Below the pieces are notes generated by a model, which saw only the letters and a list, made by a program, of their open reading frames with translations, searched no databases and was not told where the DNA came from. The position numbers and the translations under genes were made by a program. A stretch of DNA of 64,000 nt from Saccopteryx bilineata (taxonomy: Eukaryota; Chordata; Mammalia; Chiroptera; Emballonuridae), in NCBI RefSeq assembly GCF_036850765.1, contig NC_089490.1, positions 295,970,982 through 296,034,981 on the forward strand, in the 5' to 3' direction. Below are positions 56,066 to 64,000 of the stretch, one piece after another (position 1 is the first letter of the stretch; every line of letters starts with the position of its first letter).

Positions 56066-57387
56066 CTGGAGTAGGCGGACGTACCAGCATCTACCTCCCA
56101 GAACCAATGTGGATTACAAACTAATTTTATGAACTATCAGCTGGAAAAACCAACTTTGGACTAAACTAAAAGGACTCTTCAACCAAGGAACGCTGAAGAA
56201 GCCACACCGAGACTGGTAGGAAAAGTGGAAACGCGGAGAGGGCTGCCCAGCTTCTCGGAGCGAACGGCAGCTGGGAGAGACTCGCGTGGCGGGAAGTGAG
56301 TTTAGCAAAGGGGAAAGGGTCCTGAGCCCCAGGAACAAAGCCCCAGCCTGCAGCCCCAGAGCCCAGAAGAAGCGTAAGGACAGTATTTAGCTGGAAACAA
56401 GTCAGGATACTGTTTGTGAGAGAGTCTGATTTCTCAGACCCAGGATCCTTCTTAAAGGGACCACGCAGAACATCTCTCTCACAAACACTCACCCGGGGCT
56501 CCTGGAGACGGAGGGAGAGGGGAGAGAACCACAGTAACAGGAAGAGAGTGCAATCTAGGAGGCACAGGGAGAAACATTTTGGGAGATAGCCACTCTAACC
56601 CCTGGGACGAGGCACTCCCCAAAGCTGAAGTGAATATTTCCCCCGGAAACAGCAATACCAGCAAAGGGAAGCAGGAGAGCAGCCAAACAAGCTCCCCCGC
56701 AGCATTCAGAGCAGAGTCGCATAGAAGGAGGGAGCTTTCGGGTCTACAGTAGTGAGTCTTAGGGTCCGAGCTGCAACGCCCCCACCCACGCGGCTGAGGG
56801 CGCACCGGAGAGCGGGCGGCAGCGGGAGACAAAAGCGCGGTTCTGCTGGCAGGGGCGGAAGCCGGCTGGCCACCACTGGGCTCAGGTGTGAGCTCAATCT
56901 TGCCCGGCTAGGGAGAAGGGGGCGTGCAAAAGCGGCCAAGCTCAGCTGCCGGCAGCCTGTAATCCAGCCTCCGGGAGAAGGGCGGGAAACCCAGAAAGGG
57001 TAGAAACCAGCCCCGGGGCAAGGGCAGAGGAGCACATCCCTGCCCCACCCGTGCAACCCAGGCTTGCGGTCTGACTTGGTAGCCTGCTCCTCCCGCGAGG
57101 GTGGAGCCAAAAGCCCAGAAGAGGCGGAGTTCCACTACGAAGCTGAGCTTGGGCACGCAGCCCTGCCTGGCGGTAGAGCCAAGGCTAGCAGCTGTTCCTT
57201 GAGTGGGATCATCCTGCAAAGGCAGGGCGAAAGCTCGGAAACAGGTGGAGACCCGCAGCAGAGCAAAGGTGCTTGCCAGTGCCCTCAGGACCAAGCATAA
57301 CGTCACACACAGGAGCGGGGCAAAGGCCAAGGCCACCAACCCTTGTGCACCCGAGCACGTGATCACAGCCACTCTCGTGAAGAGAAA

Positions 57388-58299
57388 ATGCGGAGGCAGA
57401 GAAATACAACACAAATAAACCAAGAGAAATCCCCAGAAAAGGACCTAAATGAATCAGATATAACCAAATTACCAGATGCAGAGTTTAAAATAACGATTGT
57501 TAGGATGCTCAAAGATATTAGAACCACCATAGATGGCCATTACGAAAACCTAAATAAAGAGATAACAAATATAAAAAAGGACATTGAAATAATAAAAAAG
57601 AATCAGACAGAAATGACAAATACAATATCTGAAATAAAGAATCCAATGGAAGGAATTAAAAGCAGGATGGATGAAGCAGAGAATCGAATCAGTGAGTTAG
57701 AGGACACAATAAATAAAGGCACGGAAGCAGAGCAGAAAAAAGAAAAGAGACTCAAAAAGTCTGAGGAAACTCTAAGAGAGCTCTGTGACAACATGAAGAG
57801 AAATAACATCCGCATCATAGGGGTTCTTGAAGAAGAAGAGAAAGAACAAGGGATAGAGACCTTGTTCAAACATATTGTAGCAGAAAACTTCCCCCAATTA
57901 AGGCAGGAAAACATTTCACATGTTCAGGAAGCACAGAGAACTCCATTAAGGAGAAACCCAAAGAAACCAACACCAAGACACATCATAATTAAATTACCAA
58001 AGCTAAATGATAAAGAGAAAATATTAAAAGCTGCTAGAGAAAAAAAGACTATCACCTACAAAGGAGCCCCCATAAGGATGACTTCTGACTTCTCAACAGA
58101 AACACTTGAGGCCAGAAGGGAATGGCAAGAAATATTCAAAGTAATGCAGAACAAGAACCTACAACCAAGACTACTTTATTAAGCAAGGCTATCATTTAAA
58201 ATTGAAGGAGAAATAAAAAGCTTTACAGACAAAAAAAAACTCAAGGATTTCACTGCAACCAAACCAAGGCTGCAAGAAATGCTAAGGGACCTCTTGTAA
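57388..58299 (+). pseudogene. L1 ORF1 (copy 2), one premature stop
   Basis: ORF1p is the L1 RNA chaperone. The frame is open from ATG at 57388 (MRRQRNTTQ; an ATG at 57343 in the same frame lies in the 5' UTR) to TAA at 58180-58182, 264 codons. Order: short N-terminus, coiled coil with heptads at about residues 40-125, RRM ('NNIRIIGVLEEE', 'TPRHIIIKL'), and C-terminal domain ('YKGAPIRMTSDFS', 'EARREWQEIF'). Comparison with copy 1 (CTTTATCTA) shows the stop is new here; the ancestral frame continues to TAA at 58297-58299 and encodes about 39 further residues that complete the C-terminal domain. Confidence 0.9.
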
Positions 58300-58358
58300 A
58301 CAGATCAAAGGAAAAAAAAGAATATAGCAAAAGAGAAAAACAGTTTTAAAGAAAAAAA

Positions 58359-61300
58359 ATGGCAACAAACAATTACATATCAGTAATAACCTTAAATGTT
58401 AATGGATTAAATGATCCGATCAAGAGACATAGGGTAGCTGTGTGGATAAGAAAACAGGACCCATACATATGCTGTCTACAAGAGACACACCTTAAATCAA
58501 AAGATGCACACAGACTGAAGATAAAAGGATGGAAAAAAATATTTCACGCAAATGGAAATGAAAAAAAAGCTGGGGTAGCAATACTTATATCAGACAAAAT
58601 GGACTTTAGAACAAAGACCATAGTTAGAGATAAAGAAGGTCACTACATAATGATAAAGGGAGCAATACAAAAGGAAGATATAACCATTATAAATATCTAC
58701 GCACCTAATATAGGAGCACCTAAATATATAAAGCAGACTTTGATAGACTTAAAGGGCGAGATCAACAGCAATACTATAATAGTAGGAGATTTCAATACCC
58801 CATTAACATCATTAGACAGATCCTCAAGAAAGAAAATTAACAAAGAAACAGCAGACTTAAAGGACATATTAGATCAACTCGATTTAATAGATATCTTCAG
58901 AACCTTTCACCCTAAAACAGCAGAATATACATTCTTTTCAAGCGCTCATGGTACATTCTCTAGAATAGACCACATGTTAGGGCACAAAAGCAGGCTCAAC
59001 AAATTTAAGAAGATTGAAATCATATCAAGCACTTTCTCTGATCACAATGGCATTAAACTAGAAATCAACCACAATAGAAAAATTGAAAAACATTCAAACA
59101 CTTGGAAACTAAATAGCACGTTATTAAACAATGAATGGGTTAACATTGAGATCAAAGAAGAAATTAAAAAATTCCTAGAAACAAATGATAATGAGCATAC
59201 ATCAACTCAAAATGTATGGGACACAGCAAAAGCAGTCCTGAGAGGGAAGTTTATAGCATTACAGGCATACCTCAAGAAGCTAGAAAAAGCTCAAATAAAC
59301 AACTTAATCCTGCATCTAAAAGAACTAGAAAAAGAACAGCAAGTAAAGCCCAGAGCTAGTAAAAGGAAGGAAATAATAAAGATCAGAGCAGAAATAAATG
59401 ACATAGAGGCTAAAGAAACAATACAGAGGATCAATGAAACCAGGAGCTGGTTCTTTGAAAAGGTAAACAAGATCGATGAACCTTTAACAAGACTCACCAA
59501 GAAAAAAAGAGAGAGGACTCAAATAAATAAAATTAGAAACGAGAGTGGAGAAATAACAACTGACACAACAGAAATACAAAATATTGTAAGAAAATACTAT
59601 GAAGAACTGTACGCCAAAAAACTAGACAACCTAGATGAAATGGACAATTTCCTTGAATCATATAATCTTCCAAAAATCAATCTGGAAGAATCAGAAAACC
59701 TAAACAGACCAATTACAACAAATGAGATTGAAACAGCTATCAAAAAACTCCCAAAAAAGAAAAGTCCTGGGCCTGATGGCTTCACAAGTGAATTCTACCA
59801 AATATTCAAAGAAGAACTAACTCCTATCCTTCTCAACCTATTTCAAAAAATTCAAGAGGAAGGAAGACTTCCAAACTCCTTTTATGAGGCAAGCATAATT
59901 CTGATTCCAAAACCAGGCAAAGACAACACAAAAAAAGAAAATTATAGGCCAATATCCCTGATGAACTTAGATGCAAAAATCCTCAACAAAATATTAGCAA
60001 ACCGGATCCAGCAATATATGGAAAAAATCATACACCATGATCAAGTAGGATTTATTCTTGGGAGGCAAGGCTGGTACAATATTCGCAAATCAATCAATGT
60101 GATTCATCACATAAACAAAAGAAAGGAGAAAAACCACATGATAATTTCAATAGATGCAGAAAAAGCATTTGATAAAGTCCAGCACCCATTCATGATCAAA
60201 ACTCTCAGCAAAGTGGGAATACAGGGAACATACCTCAACATAAAGGCCATCTATGACAAACCCACGCCAACATCATACTCAATGGGCAAAAATTAAAAGC
60301 AATCCCCTTAAGATCAGGAACAAGGCAGGGGTGCCCCCTTTCACCACTCTTATTCAACATAGTTCTGGAAGTCCTAGACACAGCAATCAGACAAGAAAAA
60401 GAAATAAAGGGCATCCAAATTGGAAAAGAAGAAGTAAAACTATCATTATTTGCAGATGACATGATATTGTATATAGAAAACCCTAAAGTCTCAGTCAAAA
60501 AACTACTAGACCTGATAAAAGAATTTGGCAAGGTGGCAGGATATAAAATCAATACTCAGAAATCAGAGGCATTTTTATACACTAATAATGAACTGTCAGA
60601 AAGAGAAATCAGGGAATCAATCCCCTTTACCATTGCAACCAAAAAAATAAAGTACCTAGGAATAAATCTAACCAAGGAGATTAAAGACTTATACTCGGAA
60701 AATTATAAAACACTGATAAAAGAAATCAGGGAAGATACGAATAAGTGGAGGCATATACCGTGCTCATGGTTAGGAAGAATAAACATCATTAAAATGTCTA
60801 TATTACCCAAAGCAATTTATAAATTCAATGCAATACCAATGAAAATACCAATGACTTACTTCAAAGACATAGAACACATATTCCAAAAATTTATATGGAA
60901 CCAAAAAAGAACACGAATAGCCTCAGCAATCCTGAAAAGGAAGAAAAAAGCGGGAGGTATCACACTTCCAGATATCAAGTTATATTATAAGGCCATTGTA
61001 CTCAAAACAGCATGGTACTGGCATAAGAACAGGCACATAGATCAATGGAACAGAACAGAGAACCCAGAAATAAACCCACAGCTCTATGGACAACTGGTAT
61101 TTGACAAAGGAGGTAAGACAATACAATGGAGTAAAGACAGCCTCTTCAACAAATGGTGTTGGGAAAACTGGACAGCTACCTGCAAAAAAATGAAACTAGA
61201 CCACCAACTTACACCACTCACAAAAATAAACTCAAAATGGATAAAAGACTTGAATATAAGCCGTGAAACCATAAGCATCTTAGAAGAAAACATAGGCAGT

Positions 61301-62580
61301 AAGCTCTCTGACATCTGTCGCAGCAATATATTTGCTGATTTGTCTCCACAGGCAAGTGAAATAAAAGACAGGATAAACAAATGGGACTTTATCAAACTAA
61401 AAAGCTTCTGCACAGCTAAAGACAATAAGAACAGAATAAAAAGACAAACTACGGCCCTGGCCGGTTGGCTCAGCGGTAGAGCGTCGGCCTAGCGTGCGGA
61501 GGACCCGGGTTCGATTCCCGGCCAGGGCACACAGGAGAAGCGCCCATTTGCTTCTCCACCCCTCCGCCGCGCTTTCCTCTCTGTCTCTCTCTTCCCCTCC
61601 CGCAGCCAAGGCTCCATTGGAGCAAAGATGGCCCGGGCGCTGGGGATGGCTCTGTGGCCTCTGCCTCAGGCGCTAGAGTGGCTCTGGTCGCAACATGGCG
61701 ACGCCCAGGATGGGCAGAGCATCGCCCCCTGGTGGGCAGAGCATCGTCCCTGGTGGGCGTGCCGGGTGGATCCGGTCGGGCGCATGCGGGAGTCTGTCTG
61801 ACTGTCTCTCCCTGTTTCCAGCTTCAGAAAAATGAAAAAAAAAAAAGACAAACTACACAATAGGAGAATATATTTGACATAGCATCTGACAAGGGGTTAA
61901 TAACCAAAATTTATAAAGAACTTGTAAAACTTAATAGCAGGAAGACAAACAATCCAATCTAAAAATGGGCAAAAGAAATGAATAGACACTTCTCCAAAGA
62001 GGACACACAGATGGCCAATAGGCATATGAAAAAATGTTCAACATCACTAATGATTAGAGAAATGCAAATTAAAACCACAATGAGATATCACCTCACACCA
62101 GTCAGAATGGCGCTCATCAATAAAACAACACAGAATAAGTGCTGGCGAGGATGTGGAGAAAAGGGAACCCTCCTGCACTGCTGGTGGGAATGCAGACTGG
62201 TGCAGCCACTGTGGAAAACAGTATGGAGATTCCTCAAGAAATTAAAAATCGAACTGCCTTTTGACCCAGCTATACCACTGTTAGGAATATACCCCAAGAA
62301 CACCATAGCACTGTTTGAAAAGAAGAAATGCACCCTCATGTTTATGGCAGCATTGTTCACAATAGCAAAGATGTGGAAACAGCCCAAGTGTCCATCAGAG
62401 GACGAGTGGATTAAAAAGCTTTGGTATATATATACTATGGAATACTACTCAGCCATAAGAAATGATGACATCGGATCTTTTACAACAACATGGATGGGCC
62501 TTGATAACATTATACTGAGTGAAAGAAGTAAATCAGAAAAAACTAAGAACTATATGTTTTCACACATAGGTGGGGCATAA
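58359..62580 (+). pseudogene. L1 ORF2 (copy 2), nearly complete but broken
   Basis: ORF2p is the L1 endonuclease and reverse transcriptase. The frame is open from ATG at 58359 for 645 codons. The endonuclease residues are all there: N in LNVNGLND, E in QETH, D and N in GDFN, H in SDHN. RT begins with the 'KKSPGPDGF' box near 59760. A 1-bp loss at about 60263-60266 shifts the frame and ends it at 60296. The correct frame resumes to 61452 and carries the catalytic FADDM box at 60451-60465. A SINE splits it at 61453. After the SINE two stops (about 61860 and 61960) precede the C-terminal part with its Cys-His segment ([18 protein letters not shown]) near 62145-62195. Not functional as it stands. 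Confidence 0.92.
61453..61841 (+). mobile_element. tRNA-derived bat SINE (Rhin-1-like) inside L1 ORF2
   Basis: Near-consensus head GGCCCTGGCCGGTTGGCTC, A-box and B-box GGTTCGATTCCCGG intact, CpG-rich body, A-tail. Perfect 15-bp duplication AAAAAGACAAACTAC at 61438-61452 and 61842-61856. A 'gggcagagcatcg(c/t)cccctggtggg' block is present twice in tandem (about 61714-61760). The best-preserved SINE in the window. Confidence 0.96.
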
Positions 62581-62662
62581 AGATGAGACTCAGAGACATG
62601 AACAACAGTGTGGGGGTTACAGGGTGGGGGGAGGAGAGGGAGGGGGTTGGGGGAGGGGAGGG

Positions 62663-62909
62663 ACACAAAGATCATGGCTTTTCAGCATTTGCCATATTCC
62701 CCCCTTAATCTATAGACAGACAGCAAATATTTACGTATGGTGTTCCCACTATAAAGACTGCTGTCTTAGGGACAAATGCTGATAAACTATTTCAGCAGTT
62801 CCTCCTTCTTCAAAGACTTATATGTAAACATAGAGCTCCATGTTTCATAGGACATACTCAAGCTCACTCCATGCTCCCTGGTGCTTTAGCACAAGGGAAT
62901 GCCCCCCCC
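62663..62909 (+). pseudogene. Endogenous retrovirus fragment, class II, RNase H end of pol
   Basis: The translated text contains, across frames, an RNase H 'TDSKY' motif near 62715 and, near 62790-62895, the conserved end of RNase H leading toward integrase as in betaretrovirus-like (class II) pol genes. Stops and at least one frameshift break it. It starts directly at the L1 3' truncation and ends at a poly-C run and a SINE. Old, non-functional, no LTR seen. Confidence 0.6.
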
Positions 62910-62914
62910 CCTTT

Positions 62915-63290
62915 TTTTAGTATTTTTTCTTTTATTTATTTATTTTTTGTATATTTCTGAGGATGGCGATGGGGAGGCAGTCAGACAGACTCCTGCATGT
63001 GCCTGACTGGGATCCACCTGGCATGCCTACCGGGGGGAATGCTCTGCCCATCTGGGATGTTGCTCTGTTACAACCGGAGCCATTCTAGCAACTGGGGCAG
63101 AGGCCATGGGGTCATCCTTAGGGTCCAGGGTGGATTTGCTCCGGTGGAACCTTGGCTGCGGGCGGGAGGAGAGAGACCAAGAGGAAGGAGAGGGGGAGGA
63201 GTGGAGAGGTAGATGGGCGCTTCTCCTGTGTGCTCTGGCCAGGAATCGAACCCGGGAATCCTGCACACCAGGCCAATGACTCCGATGGGT
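62915..63290 (-). mobile_element. tRNA-derived bat SINE (Rhin-1-like)
   Basis: In plus orientation a T-rich tail leads to 'ggcagtcagacagactcc', the 'tctgcccatctggg' block, and at the right 'tctggccaggaatcgaacccggg' (B-box complement). The last 40 bases of the head are altered ('caatgactccgatgggtctacc'). Confidence 0.88.
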
Positions 63291-63299
63291 CTACCATAT

Positions 63300-64000
63300 C
63301 ATGCTTTTTACTTAAAAAAAAAAAAAATTTACATTTCTTTTGAATGCTGATGAACAGGAGACACCAAATCTTTTTCGCCTGCAAACTACTACCTTCTTTA
63401 TTAGATCTAGCTAATAACACTGTTCTGTCTTTTTTCCAAATAGCTCCAGATATATGGAAAAGATTTATATAGGCAGAAGGGGATCCTCAAACCCCTCAGC
63501 GAGATCTTCTGAGAATGGCTTTTAAGATACCTAGAGGCAGAAAAAGCCCAATAGAGATCAGGGGAACTACCAGCTTTTAGGATACACCCTTAAAGGCTCC
63601 AACACCCCAAAGGGTCTCATAGGATGCCATCTGGGTCCTGCTTCAATAGTGGAAAGGAAGGTCATTGAGCTAAAGCCTGCCAGGCTTACACGCCTCTGCT
63701 GTGAGGAAACAGGGACACTGGAAGGTGGGCTTCCCCCTTGCTCCTCTAAGGGAGGGTTCAGTCTCTTCCAGCCCTGCTCCAGTCACCTATGACCTAACCT
63801 TGCCCAGAAAGCTGGGGTTTGCCACTGAAGGCTGAAGGAGCCCAGGGCCGTCGGCCCCATCTACGACACTGTGGACGAGCCTAGGGTATTTCTTCCAAGA
63901 AGCAGGTAAACTGATCTCATTTGCACAAGGGCCACTTAACTATGTTTTGCCTGAATAGTCAGGTTTTTTATTTTCCCTCAAAAATCTCTGTTGTGGGTGT
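63300..64000 (+). pseudogene. Endogenous retrovirus fragment, class I, end of gag into protease
   Basis: Three landmarks occur in order: a capsid C-terminal segment with 'APDIW' and 'TPQRDLLRMAFK' near 63443-63530, a CCHC zinc-knuckle-like segment at 63639-63685 in which the second Cys is Ser and an expected Trp is a stop, and a protease start near 63876-63975 with an in-frame TAG at about 63954. A second Cys-His segment near 63700-63740 is frameshifted. The order is that of gammaretrovirus-like (class I) elements, so this is a different virus lineage from the fragment at 62663-62909. It runs off the window. Broken throughout. Confidence 0.6.

Larger units (their letters stand above)
56046..62662 (+). 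mobile_element. Nearly full-length L1, copy 2 (inactive, SINE-disrupted)
   Basis: 5' UTR of about 1.34 kb (56046-57387), ORF1 (57388-58299), a short inter-ORF spacer, ORF2 (58359-62580 including a SINE) and a G-rich 3' UTR that stops abruptly after 'gggacacaaag' at about 62662, with no A-tail. No target duplication was found: the left flank is an older L1, the right flank a retroviral fragment, so the 3' end was lost by deletion or rearrangement. Better preserved than copy 1. Antisense to DROSHA. Confidence 0.93.
48772..64000 (-). other. DROSHA: DROSHA intron, incomplete, at least 15.2 kb
   Basis: The next upstream exon should encode the residues ending ...DDPTPS before R961; I looked for it on the minus strand and did not find it, so this intron runs past the right edge. 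It holds SINEs, a Tigger-type element, L1 copy 2 and ERV fragments. 49050-52370 and 54280-55100 show nothing I can name with confidence; frames such as 50112-50489 (minus) and 52980-53267 have no family resemblance. Confidence 0.75.

Noticed and set aside
57343..57387. Upstream ATG extending L1 ORF1 by 15 codons
   Set aside because: By comparison with known L1 organisation the ORF1 start fits ATG at 57388; the upstream part lies in 5' UTR sequence that is not kept in copy 1.
61453..61530. tRNA-like sequence with A and B boxes
   Set aside because: It is the head of a SINE with target duplications, not a tRNA gene: no acceptor-stem pairing, and followed by SINE body.
1..64000. CRISPR array, operon, phage or bacterial defence system
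   Set aside because: No direct repeats with unique spacers, no Shine-Dalgarno-led gene clusters; the window is mammalian throughout.

Overview
This is eukaryotic, mammalian nuclear DNA: short exons in long introns with GT-AG splice sites, and about half of the rest recognisable as mammalian transposable elements. The tRNA-derived SINEs (two young families with clear A and B boxes and long tails) together with the L1 subfamily point to a bat. From memory, the commonest SINE resembles the Rhin-1 family of horseshoe and leaf-nosed bats, so Rhinolophoidea is my best guess; family level is inference.

The only host gene I can support is the 3' half of DROSHA, the nuclear RNase III of the Microprocessor, on the minus strand. 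Thirteen consecutive coding exons run from 48771 down to 2353. Joined in phase they give 413 codons from residue 962 to the stop, which matches residues 962-1374 of the human protein exactly, with no gap or insertion. They include all of the RIIIDb domain, most of RIIIDa, the dsRBD and the C-terminal tail. All eight metal-site positions (E969, D973, N1042, E1045, E1147, D1151, D1219, E1222) are present, so the gene looks intact. Upstream exons lie beyond the right edge: 48772-64000 is one incomplete intron. 1-2060 is 3' flank of DROSHA.

Layout. 4-747: a hAT transposon cut by the window edge. 2060-11776: eight blocks of the DROSHA 3' end (3' UTR, dsRBD and late RIIIDb exons) with MITEs, hATs and SINEs between. 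11777-29867: an 18-kb intron holding a 14-bp minisatellite, a MaLR LTR with a SINE in it, and an old L2 split by a full-length L1 with a 14-bp target duplication, a SINE and a small hAT. 29868-48771: RIIIDa and RIIIDb exons. A 2.8-kb hAT with a decayed transposase gene sits just upstream of the E1147/D1151 exon, and a truncated L1 sits 24 nt behind the donor of the preceding exon. 48772-64000: SINEs, a pogo/Tigger-derived element, an older L1 piece, a second nearly full-length L1 (two decayed ORFs, ORF2 split by a SINE), then fragments of two different endogenous retroviruses around another SINE.

No CRISPR, operon, tRNA or rRNA gene is present; most open frames are transposon or minisatellite by-products. 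I found no undescribed system. The items most worth a second look are insertions very close to DROSHA splice sites, the patterned minisatellite, and the antisense open frames shared by the two L1 5' UTRs.
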